DNA of 64,000 nt from Macrostomum hystrix (Eukaryota > Platyhelminthes > Macrostomidae), in the NCBI GenBank assembly GCA_950097015.1, contig CATNEN010000008.1:992001-1056000 (forward strand), read 5' to 3'. Positions 1 to 8,738 of this stretch are shown piece by piece (within the stretch, counting starts at the first letter, position 1; each line of letters begins with the position of its first letter). A program made the translations under genes and the position numbers. The notes under the pieces are model-generated. The model saw nothing but the letters and a program-made list of their open reading frames with translations. It was not told the DNA's origin and ran no database searches.

Positions 1-297
1 GAAGCCTTATAATGACTGCTGCCAGTGCCACCCATTTGAGACGCGGCAAAATTGGCGGTCAATAATTTAGACCATTAATGACCGCTGCTGATGTCTATGG
101 CAAGCACCATGACAGACGAATCCTAGAGGTGGGAGAGAGAAAAAGTGCAGAGTGTGGAAAGAGAGCCCTCTTTGTCTATGGTCAAAATCAACACATCTCG
201 AATCAGAGTGATATTAAGACTGTTTTCCGCCCAGAGCGAATGGAATTTAATCTGATTTTGAAGGAACCGTTTTTGAGCCTACGTACGACAGATTAAG

Positions 298-498
298 ATG
301 GACGAGACATGCCCATATCCGACTGGTCTGCTTCATTTATCGCAAGGGGACGTCTGTGACCTGACGATGGAACAGATTCAACAGAGAATGAAACGAGAGG
401 CCGAGATGGAAAGAATGACGACGGAAACCCTGCCCGAGCTAGGAGGAATGGAGGACGTGGATGAACTTCTGAAGGTATACGAAGACTCCAAAACGTAG
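298..498 (+). CDS. small ORF, unknown, probably part of a mobile element
   Basis: This is a 66-residue ATG ORF, acidic and Met/Glu rich, with a predicted helical middle (repeated Q, R, E and M around residues 26-45) and a second acidic helix near the end. I recognise no domain. It sits 7 bp upstream of the 506-718 ORF in a compatible orientation, and both lie inside the direct-repeat segment, so they may be exons or decayed pieces of one transposon protein. It may also not be translated at all. Confidence 0.3.
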   Translation: MDETCPYPTGLLHLSQGDVCDLTMEQIQQRMKREAEMERMTTETLPELGGMEDVDELLKVYEDSKT

Positions 499-505
499 TG
501 CAGAT

Positions 506-718
506 ATGGCCAGACTATCCAATGTCATCAGCAGTATTGGTTCTGAGGTTCAGGCACTGTCCGTAGCGGCACCGTTGCAAAAACTGGTGCCGAATCAAGT
601 GACGGCACCGGGCGACAGTGAGCCACCGGTGAATAGGCAAATGGTGGCCTCCGCAATCAGTGGCACTTTCCAAAACTGCACCTTCAATTTGTACATGGGC
701 AATGCCGATCAGCAGTAA
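506..718 (+). pseudogene. C-terminal tail resembling tyrosine-recombinase transposon proteins
   Basis: This 70-residue frame ends in ISGTFQNCTFNLYMGN before the stop. A short beta-like tail of the type (I/F)SG-x-F-x-x-C-x-F-N-(I/L) is, from memory, common after the recombinase domain in animal Crypton-like tyrosine-recombinase proteins. No catalytic R, H or Y boxes are present, so at best it is a C-terminal remnant. Its order relative to the recombinase piece at 2548-2709 is the reverse of what one intact gene would need, so two decayed copies or a rearrangement is likely. Confidence 0.35.
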
Positions 719-1005
719 AAAGACAATCGACAAGTGGAAAACTGTCTATCTGACTATCTACCTATGCGACGTTATTCCTGCTACTGTAATACATTTTCAT
801 GCCGAGAGTATCCATAATGGTGGTCCTTATTTGCCGCCTATATTTGTCTGTGTTTATGCCATGTTTTTTACACAATCAAAAGTGCAAATATATATGTCAG
901 AAACGCGTGACTGCTTCCTCACGCAGAGAAAAGACAACTTTGTGCCATAGACAAAACGTGAGCAGAATTCATTAATGACCGCTGAGAGCGGTTTTCAATG
1001 TAATA

Positions 1006-1140
1006 TACCTTTTTGCAATTGAATTCGCCGAAACTGCAAAACAATTCCCCATAGAAGCCAATGTGGTCTAAAAATAGTAAGCCCATAGAAATTAAGCTAA
1101 AATTCGAGATTGAATTCGCCGAAATAGCATTTGAATTCGC
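1006..1140. repeat. left terminal inverted repeat
   Basis: This begins with TACCTTTTTGCAATTG and is the reverse complement of 2409-2543. It contains two copies of ATTGAATTCGCCGAAA plus a third, partial GAATTCGC near the inner edge. Confidence 0.9.
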
Positions 1141-1272
1141 GTTACGCGCCAATGGCTTGTATTCATTTGACAGGACAAAAAGCTTCGAAGGGGAAACAAT
1201 CAAAGAGGAAACAAAGTTTGCGAACTGATGAAGAATGAAGTCAACCGAACGATCAAAGAAAAGAGCAATCAA

Positions 1273-2333
1273 TTATGCCAAAATGTCTTCATGATTCAGG
1301 CAGCGATTCAAGTAGGTTGCCGTGTGATTTGCCCACTGCAAGCACTTCTGCTGTGTGATCTCCTGTAGGACGACCGTCACCTCACGTCTCAGAATTCCCA
1401 TTCTCCAGGTGTGCAATGTGATGCCAAGGTTTGCTGCTGCAGCCGTATTGAGCAGTTCCGCACGAACTTCAGGCTGTGAGAGCAAGCGTCCGACGGCAGT
1501 CTTTAAGCAGGAGCCAGCCATCTCAGCCGCATTTAAAAAGGGCGAGTATGGAGCCAGCTGTTTGGTGGAATGACCTGCATCAAGCCCAGGAACATTGTTG
1601 TGAGCGCGAGCGCCATCATACACCAGAGTCCATGGCTCGTCCACTAGCTCATTTAACTCAGACAAAAATGCTGCGAAATGGCCGCTTGTGAATCCGCCAT
1701 CCACCAGCGCATGGTGTACCAGACCCCATTGGGGTGAAACCGCCAGACAAATTGTCAGGTTTCTCCCTCGTTGTCCGCTCGTAATCATAACGGCTCGTTC
1801 GCCTCTGGGTGCGCGAGCCCGACTCCTTGCTGTCCATAAATTCACTCCAAACTCGTCCATGAACACCAGATTCCCTCCCATATACCGTCATTCAACATTC
1901 AACTCGCGAACTGCCACCGAGCCTCCTTCACCACGTCCGTGTTCCAGTTCGCAGTAATCTGACGACTTGCCTTTAGAGTGATGAGCTGGCAGTCAAGCAT
2001 CCGACTGAGCGTTGAAAGACTTGGTGCCTGTTGGCCAGGATTCTGAGCCTGTAGGTGGTCTCTCATGCTGGCAAGGGTGACATTGGGGGTTTCTTCAATC
2101 AGAAGCTTCACACTCTCAATCAGATCTTCAGTAAGCAGCTTCGGTCGTCCGCCTCCTCGGGGTAGTCTCTCAACAAGTCCCTCTGCAGCATATCGTTCAA
2201 TAATGCCCCTTGCCGTGCGCTTGTTGATTTCCAAGGTTTCAGCCAGCCGAATCCAATCTCTGCCTTCATCATACGATCGTGTCAGGCGCAATCTATCCGT
2301 CATCGATACTGGCTTGTACGGTCCTCTCAGCAT
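1273..2333 (-). pseudogene. Tc1/IS630-like transposase, frameshifted
   Basis: Two minus-strand frames make up one transposase. The N-terminal part (2333 down to 1899) has a paired-type helix-turn-helix region followed by a GGGRPK linker, typical of DNA binding in this superfamily. The C-terminal part (about 1881 down to 1273) has the DDE catalytic core: the first Asp in VFMDEFG, the second in VYDGARAH, then the LAPYSPFLN motif and a downstream Glu in NAAEM. By my count 30 residues separate the second Asp and the Glu, shorter than the usual 34. The two parts are in different frames with stops near 1885-1900, so the copy is probably dead unless an intron is spliced there. Confidence 0.85.
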
Positions 2334-2408
2334 TTTGAAAACAGGATAGAGAAGGACTGCCGAATTTAAATTGCTGCGATTTTAGCAACATATAGACACG
2401 TCACCAGT

Positions 2409-2543
2409 GCGAATTCAATTGCAATTTCGGCGAATTCAATCTCGAATTTTAGCTTAATTTCTATGGGCTTACTATTTTTAGACCACATTGGCTTCTATGG
2501 GGAATTGTTTTGCAGTTTCGGCGAATTCAATTGCAAAAAGGTA
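2409..2543. repeat. right terminal inverted repeat
   Basis: Inverted partner of 1006-1140; ends GCAAAAAGGTA just before the TA target duplication at 2544-2545. Confidence 0.9.
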
Positions 2544-2547
2544 TAAT

Positions 2548-2709
2548 AAAGACTGTTGCAAGTGCAATACTGTTGACCTTGCCGCCCGTGATGTGCCTGT
2601 CGAGCACATTCAAGTTGTATCCGGACACAAAAAAGCCGAGTCTGTGCAGAGGTACACGAAGGTACTCTCCTTGGGTCAAAAGAGAGGTCTTAAAGAGGTC
2701 TATGCTTAA
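2548..2709 (+). pseudogene. tyrosine recombinase C-terminal fragment
   Basis: This frame reads through LAARDVPVEHIQVVSGHKKA and then ESVQRYTKVLSL before a stop at 2709. SGHK followed by a spacing that leads to RY resembles the box-II His and the nucleophilic Tyr region of phage-integrase-fold recombinases, here of the type found in animal Crypton-like elements. The N-terminal catalytic domain is missing. The DNA transposon abuts it directly on the left, so the transposon may have inserted into this recombinase gene; the other side of the insertion does not supply the expected upstream part. Confidence 0.55.
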
Positions 2710-3214
2710 AATACCATGCGCTGAGTAGCAAGCAGATCAGATTTTGGATTGGCAACGGATTATAGGTTAAAAAAGTTTAAATTTTCGCAACTCCAGGAAG
2801 ACCCTAAGGCTGTCACAACAATGATCCTTCCTTGGCGGAGCTCTCGGAGACACGCGAGCCTAACGAGCATTTCTATACATGAAGAATATTTTCCAAGAAA
2901 CTTTCTCTTCCCTTGGCCTGCCCCGTATACATACTGGATTTTTTTGGGAAAGCGTTCAGAAAATCTGAGAGAAAGTGAAGCACTTTGTGACTCAGTCTGA
3001 GTGTGTGTGGAATCATATTTATGTGAGGCCAATGAGCAATAAGAGGATTAAGCAATGCAGCTTGAATGCGCTGCGAAACAATTAGCTCATATTTTCTAGT
3101 CAAATTTTTAGGATTCTCGAAGTCCTAAGGCAGTTGTCAAGAAACCCAGGTCAGACATAGAGTTAGAACTGGGATAGAAGTGTTTCTAATAAGGAATGAC
3201 AGTTCAACTCAAAC
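2710..3214. other. no gene seen; 3' side of receptor exon 7
   Basis: Short frames here match nothing. On the minus strand this is intron sequence downstream of receptor exon 7; the exon for the third transmembrane helix was searched for here and not found. Confidence 0.5.
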
Positions 3215-6200
3215 CTTGATGTAGGACACACGTGGCAGTTGACCTAGAGCTCCCGAGCTCTGAGTGGTCATGCTGAGCACAGTGAGTAGACCCAAACTGA
3301 TTCTAGCCGGCACCGCGCGAACATCGATCCAGAATGATACCCAGCTGAGTATAACAATCAGAATGCTGGGAATGTAGGTCTGGATCAGGTAGAAGCCAGA
3401 CTTACGGTTCAGGTAGAACGTAGCGATCAGGTAGGAGTACGAGCCTGGAGTTTGGGTACGGCGACGGGTCAACAGATTTTTGGCCAGCTGCTGAGCCTCG
3501 TTCGTTCGATTTACCCACACTTACCTGTCAGGTATTCCACAACACAAGTCTCTGTGCTAATGTTCGGCCAACCCACAACTACCTGTAAGGTAATCCACAA
3601 CACAAGTCTCTGTGCTAATGTTCGGCCAACCCACACCTACCTGTCAGGTAATCCACAACACAAGTCTCTGTGCTAATGTTCGGCCAAACCCACACCTACC
3701 TGTCAGGTAATCCACAACACAAGTCTCTGTGCTAATGTTCGGCCAACCCACACCTACCTGTCAGGTAATCCACAACACAAGTCTCTGTGCTAATGTTCGG
3801 CCAACCAACACCTACCTGTCAGGTAATCCACAACACAAGTCTCTGTGCTAATGTTCGGCCAACCCACACCTACCTGTCAGGTAATCCACAACACAAGTCT
3901 CTGTGCTAATGTTCGGCGGCGTGACAAACTCAGGCAGTTCCAGGTCGCTGCTGAATTGCACCCGCTCCTTCGGGTTGGCCACCCACTCGAACATGAGCTC
4001 CTTGGTTGTATAGCCATCTGAAGGATGGTCATGACAGAGGTTCAATCAACTGAAATTCAAGTTTACACAAACGAGTGCCGACATTTGCAAAAGTTTTATC
4101 AATGGTAAAATTCTAAAATACGACCCCGAATCCCAAAATGGTGGCTCATTGTGACAGCAATCACCAAAAGTGCACATTTAGGGGCCGAAGCTATCCAGAC
4201 AAATGGGGAGTTAAAGCAGACGTATGAAAGTGCTTTGGGCGTCCTTTAAACTTCACACCGTAGCCAGACACTCACGGACTCCACTCTTCCTTCTTTTCCA
4301 CTCATCCATGCATCTTGATACTTTCCAAACTCACTCCCATCACTTTATTTCAGATGCAATTTCTACTGCATTGCATAGCATCTAAGAGGCAGGTGCTACG
4401 ACAAAACATGCAAGCTAGCAAATGCTTGGCCAGAAGGGTAGATTTGAAGCCATCTCTGGCTAGCTACCTATAGCTGGACGGAAACTGAGTGTCCGGGTTG
4501 TTTTTAAAGACGAAAACGTATGCAGCTGTTTTGTGGGGGCTCTAGGGCACAGTTTCTGCCTCTGTCACTCATTAAGGTTTAGCCCTAGTAAGAAACAAGT
4601 GGCCCATCTGTTGACAGCAACTGATCTAGCTGACACTCACAGCTTTCCATCTTCAGGTGGCACTTTTGCTGGTCCATTGGAAACTTCTTTAAGTCCATGT
4701 TGCATGAAAGCTTCACAGTAAGCCTGGATGGCGATGTGAAATCAGGTTTGTTAAATTGTTGGTACGAATGTCCCTTTCACGAGATGGTACATGCGACAGA
4801 GCCTGTGTGAAAAACTTATAAAGCTGATCGGCGAATAGTTAAACTACAGTTTTTTTTATTTGTACAGGATTTTGTAAGCGTAATTCGTCGCTTGATTAGT
4901 AAAAGTTCACTCACTTCTGACTGAAAGTCACGTGACCGCTCGGGTCAACGCGCAGCAGTAAATTCGGCGTAGTAATCTCGTGAAAATTGCCGCGCTTCTC
5001 ATTGATAAAGTACAGATCTGGGACCCAGAGCTCGGACTTCTTCGAGTTCAAAGTGAGCGACTGATTGTAGCCGCGATGCCCGTAGGCTAACCGGCTATCG
5101 TTCCAGTACTGGCGCAGGAACATGTTCACTGAGTAGTCCTGCGAAATTTTTTTTACTTCTGGCATCAAACTGGAGCGTCTGATTTGAAAACACGATAAAA
5201 CCATATTTGTCGCATATGGCTGACAAAAGCATGAACATAATAATAAAATTATTTTCAGGTGGGCAGTGGGCAGTGTTATAGGCACACGCGCAACAGATAC
5301 TGTACGCAGGCCTACGCTCTCACACATCTGCCCTTTGTCATCGTCAGGCAGTGTACACTCTCACTGTGCCTTGGAGGTTGGCCCTCAAGGGTGTAAATTG
5401 CACGACAAGCCCCCAAGCCTTCTCTCCGCGGATCCAAATAAATGCGATCTCACCGCGGAATCGAGCTCAGGGACCTGTCGACGAGATCGCCAAGCAGGGC
5501 ACGCGGCTTGAGCAGGACGCCGCACTTATCTCTCTGGCGGCGGCAAAATCTGCCATCCGCCGCCACAGCCTCTGTCGCTGGCAAGAACTGTACAGCGCGG
5601 CTGCTGCTTCGACGGCCTGTGCTAACTCGCTGGCTTGGCATGCCGCCTGCACCGCCGGCCGCCTTCCACCGCCGCCGGCGAAAGAGCTCACCCGGCGACA
5701 AGAGCGGCTAATCTGCCGACCGCTACCCGTCTTCCAGGCCACCATCGGCGTTAATATTTCACCCAACTGCCGCCTCTGTGGCGAGGGCGAGGAGACGGCC
5801 GCCCACCTGCTCATTAACTGCCCTGACTGCCATTCGCTGCCACCTCTAGGGCCCCAACCCCTAGTAGTTTTTGTTAACTACTTTGCTGTGCTGGGCCTGG
5901 GTCGCCATGGGCGACAGCCTGAGCACGCCGAAATGGAAGAAGAACGAGCTCAGGGACCTTGGTGCCGAGTGGCAAACGCGTTAGAGCGCTCAGCCACTCA
6001 CCGCAGACAAAGCTAAGCCATTTCAAAGCTAAGCCATTTCAAAGCTAAGCCATTTCAAAGCTAAGCCATTGCAAAGCTAAGCCATTTCAAAGCTAAGCCA
6101 TTTCAAAGCTAAGCCATTTCAAAGCTAAGTAAGAGGATGGAGAATTTGGTTTCTTAATCAGGGGCAAAAAATCAGGATCAGGACTGAGATTCGAACTCCA

Positions 6201-8215
6201 GACCTCTCAGTCAGAATTCCGTAGCTCTGTCTACTGAGCTAGAGCCTCTCCCTGTGAATAATTTGACAATTACCGAATTAACATGACTACAGTCCGTTTT
6301 CCATCCTCATTATTTCGAGGCATCCCAAGTCGAGTATGCAGTCATACTAACTGACATCTGCCTGACGAACCGCATGCAGAGTGCACTTCTCACCACTTAT
6401 TGACTTCTAATTCTTCTCCGATGCCGCCATTTCATTCTCTTCCCTCTTTTCATACTGTGGACTGCAGCACTAAAAGGTGAGCTTTCAGTGTGCCAAGTGT
6501 GCCGCCAAATAATTTCCACTTCTCACTGTTAGTATTAGAGTTTGTTTGTCTCCCAGCTAAACTGATGGCTGGCTAACTGATTGGATCAGGTGCGGTGCGA
6601 GACAGCCAGCTCAAAGACTATCTGAATATATTTAGTCATTCCGGGAATTATTACTCATTCTGTCCTTCTGTGAAGATAGAGAGAGCATGGAAGTGTTGAC
6701 TGATTAATACGACGTATGATCATACCCTCATAGATAAGACCTGGGATATGCACTGCCATCTGTCACGGCAAACAATAGAAGTACATCTAGATCTCTGACT
6801 GTATGGTAGCATTCGTTACAATTAAAACTTAATAAAAAGTCTACAACAGTTATCCGTCACTCACCATATCGATGACGTTGATAGAACTCATAGCGTGCAC
6901 CATCAGTGATACTCTGACGATTGTTGTTTTGCCTAAAATTGTTAAATGGGTTTTTCTACTTCTTTGTATTAAATTTGTGCTCAAAATTTCCCTTGGAGTG
7001 CAAACCAGCTTAATAAAACTAATCTTTAAGAATCAGAGCAAAGTCGAGTGAGAGGGGCGAAGAGACCAAGGTTTTTGTTCGGCATTTTAACCCGTTGTCA
7101 CGCTCTCAGAAACAAACTTGCCTAGGGCTCCACTCAGTTAACTATCTGATTGCAGTTCGAAGGGAGTAAAGAAAAAAGTTTTCGCTCACACGGATACTCG
7201 AACTGCGACACAGCATCTTGAGATCCGTTTAGGCGAGGCAATAACCCTTAATCTAACTGCGCTACTGGGCCGCATAGCCTTTTAACTCTCCTTCAATAGA
7301 GAAGTCAGGAAGAACACACTTCTACACCAATGAGGATGTAATCGAGAAATTGGAAAATCGATTCGCGAACCTCAATCCGTGAACATTTGGGTTAGTGGCT
7401 CCTACTCATTCTAAGCTGCCCGGAATATAGACAGACAAGCAGCCTCACCTGTGTACATCGACGGCGGTATGGACCTGTCGTACTGTTCGAAAATCTTGGC
7501 AATGAAGTCTCGCATTGTCTCATTGTTGTGCCCGATTCTAAAAGAAATAGTAAGTATGCCCGCGACGATTGACTAGTTTAGAGGGATAAGCTGACTGTCT
7601 AGAACCCACCCAGACCGTCACCCACCTCAGCTGAGTGTCTAGAACCCTCCCCAGACCGTCACCCACCTCAGCTGAGTGTCTAGAACCCTCCCCAGACCGT
7701 CACCCACCTCAGCTGAGTGTCTAGAACCCTCCCCAGACCGTCACCCACCTCAGCTGAGTGTCTAGAACCCACCCAGACCGTCACCCACCTCAGCTGAGTG
7801 TCTAGAACCCACCCAGACCGTCACCCACCTCAGCTGAGTGTCTAGAACCCACCCAGACCGTCACCCACCTCAGCTGAGTGTCTAGAACCCTCCCCAGACC
7901 GTCACCCAACCTCAGCTGAGTGTCTAGAACCCACCCAGACCGTCACCCAACCTCAGCTGAGTGTCTAGAACCCACCCAGACCGTCACCCACCTCAGCTGA
8001 GTGTCTAGAACCATCCCCAGACCGTCACCCACCTCAGCTGAGTGTCTAGAACCCACCCAGACCGTCACCCACCTCAGCTGGATGTCAGCCTGCAGTCGGC
8101 CGCAGAGGCAGGCGAACGCAAAGCAGCTGAGTACGAAGAAGTCGCGAAGGCGTCGACGCCACAGCCCGGGTAAGTTGCCTCCGCCGCTAGCACCGCTGAA
8201 TGTGGCAGGCGGCAT
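3215..8215 (-). CDS. Cys-loop anion channel subunit (glycine/GABA/glutamate-gated chloride channel type), 3' end outside window
   Basis: Seven exons (8073-8215, 7449-7537, 6865-6932, 4915-5138, 4641-4723, 3874-4017, 3215-3444) join in phase to 327 residues. A basic then hydrophobic N-terminus ([14 protein letters not shown]) looks like a signal peptide. The ligand-binding domain contains the Cys loop, C182 and C196 with 13 residues between, including [11 protein letters not shown]1 carries [17 protein letters not shown], and PAR (295-297) before M2 is the anion-selectivity signature; M2 ends in MTTQSSG as in glycine receptors. In loop C only C244 is present; the partner expected near Y255 in glycine and glutamate-gated channels is Tyr. 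M3, the intracellular loop and M4 are not in the window. It should form a pentameric chloride channel at the neuronal or muscle surface. The ligand cannot be told. Confidence 0.94.
3525..3916 (-). repeat. 58-bp minisatellite spanning the 5' splice site of receptor exon 6
   Basis: Seven copies, with the CTGTCAGG-type junction at 3525, 3583, 3641, 3700, 3758, 3816 and 3874. On the gene strand each unit is the last 43 nt of exon 6 followed by the first 15 nt of the intron, so each repeats ACCTGACAG followed by GTAGGTG, or a one-base variant. The exon-proximal donor (exon end 3874) keeps phase with exon 7. Reading past it meets a TAG in the next unit. Confidence 0.95.
5290..6009 (-). mobile_element. 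tRNA-derived SINE (family 1), split by a LINE insertion
   Basis: On the minus strand the tRNA-like head is at about 5945-6009 and the body at 5290-5461. The body shares CCTTGGAGGTTGGCCCTCAA and the GACAAGCCCCCAAGCCTTCT block with the complete copy at 21067-21415 and with the copies at 11754, 17396 and 51682. The two halves are separated by a 5'-truncated LINE insertion. Confidence 0.8.
5477..5944 (+). mobile_element. 5'-truncated non-LTR retrotransposon fragment
   Basis: The plus frame encodes the end of a LINE reverse-transcriptase protein. After an RRQERLICR-type segment comes a zinc knuckle, [18 protein letters not shown], spaced C-x2-C-x8-H-x4-C as in CR1/L2/Jockey-like ORF2 ends, then a GPQPLVVF-type segment like the usual tail. 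It finishes in GGAAGAAGAA. The 15-bp target duplication CGAGCTCAGGGACCT flanks it at 5462-5476 and 5945-5959, showing target-primed insertion into the SINE. Confidence 0.85.
6011..6129. repeat. 16-bp tandem repeat
   Basis: About 7.4 copies of AGCTAAGCCATTTCAA with one T-to-G variant. The array starts immediately beyond the head of the SINE copy. Confidence 0.9.
6135..6262 (-). mobile_element. tRNA-derived SINE head (family 3)
   Basis: Reverse strand: an A-box-like TAGCTCAGTAGACAGAG followed about 40 nt later by a B-box-like GGAGTTCGAATCTC. The D-arm pairs (GCTC/GAGC), but the acceptor ends do not pair, and a short non-tRNA body follows, so I call it a SINE rather than a tRNA gene. Confidence 0.5.
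7172..7285 (-). mobile_element. tRNA-like SINE head (family 4)
   Basis: Reverse strand: an A-box-like TAGCGCAGTTAGA and a B-box-like GCAGTTCGAGTATCC about 55 nt apart, with a long variable region between. There are no paired acceptor ends. It lies in the intron between receptor exons 2 and 3. Confidence 0.45.
7589..8080 (-). repeat. 40-bp minisatellite starting at the 5' splice site of receptor exon 1
   Basis: About 12 units of 40-41 bp. On the gene strand exon 1 ends CAGCTGAG and the intron starts GTGGGTGACGG; every unit repeats that CAGCTGAG-GTGGGTGACGG junction. Thus 8 exonic and about 32 intronic nt were amplified. CTCAGCTGAG in each unit is a perfect 10-bp palindrome. The exon-proximal donor (exon end 8073) is in phase with exon 2. 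Confidence 0.93.
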
Positions 8216-8738
8216 CGAGCTGCTGTTGATTCAGATGGCTCTGAGCTTCTCACTGACTTCTCTAAAAAATTATTTGAGCCACAAAACGCCGTTTAAGTCC
8301 ATGACAACCAATTACGCCCAAAATATGACTAAGTCGTAAACTCGCGCTATTAGTCAATTCCTTAGCTATTCATCCTAGCACGGGCACATGATTTACAAGT
8401 TAATATCAGTTTCAGGCTTGCATGCGAGTTCAGAAAAATAATTGGCCCAGTTTTCCTTTTGCAAAGTCCCCCCTTTTAGTGTTGCCGCTTCTCGGAATAT
8501 TTTTATTTCTTCATCCCGCCTTTTCTCTGCTTCTTTCTTTTCATTTTCCTATGGCCCTTCAACCTTGCAGTCTAATGTAGAACCTGATTTGTAGAACCTG
8601 ATTTCCTTGAAACGGTGGCGCGATTCTCGCTAATTGGGAACCAGAAACGGCCAGTTTTCTAGCGGATATAGTTATAGAGACGATAGTTATAATTATAATC
8701 TAGTTATAATCTAATCTAATCTAATCTATAGTTATAAT
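8216..8738. other. 5' flank of the receptor gene
   Basis: This includes the presumed leader and promoter of the minus-strand receptor gene. A short TCTAA/TTATAAT-rich stretch at 8690-8738 precedes the 21-bp array. No gene is seen and no TATA box could be assigned. Confidence 0.4.

Larger units (their letters stand above)
73..984. repeat. 0.9-kb segment bounded by a 15-bp direct repeat
   Basis: The 15-mer CATTAATGACCGCTG occurs at 73-87 and 970-984 in the same orientation, and a related TAATGACTGCTG lies at 10-21. Between them are short plus-strand ORFs (78-296, 298-498, 506-718), the last of which resembles the tail of tyrosine-recombinase transposon proteins. Direct repeats at the edges would fit a tyrosine-recombinase (Crypton-like) element, but no recombinase catalytic domain is seen inside. 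The first ORF (78-296) is not recognised. I regard the segment as a decayed or non-autonomous mobile unit; the assignment is inference. Confidence 0.35.
1006..2543 (-). mobile_element. Tc1/mariner/IS630-type DNA transposon with long TIRs
   Basis: A complete element of 1,538 bp. It is flanked by TA on both sides (1004-1005 and 2544-2545), the target duplication expected for the IS630-Tc1-mariner superfamily. Terminal inverted repeats of 135 bp (1006-1140 and 2409-2543) match almost perfectly; only about two differences are seen, near the inner end. Inside each TIR the motif GAATTCGCCGAAA recurs, which could be repeated transposase-binding sites. The transposase is on the minus strand but frameshifted. 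Near-identical TIRs suggest recent movement or mobilisation in trans. Confidence 0.9.
5139..6864. other. receptor intron 3 filled with nested retroelements
   Basis: This 1.7-kb intron between exons 3 and 4 holds a SINE interrupted by a LINE fragment, a 16-bp tandem array and a second tRNA-like SINE head, each listed separately. The rest (about 6260-6860) shows no gene. Confidence 0.7.

Noticed and set aside
3848-3873. Receptor exon 6 running on into the repeat
   Set aside because: Reading past 3874 gives a stop after eight codons, while splicing at 3874 joins exon 7 in phase with family-typical sequence.
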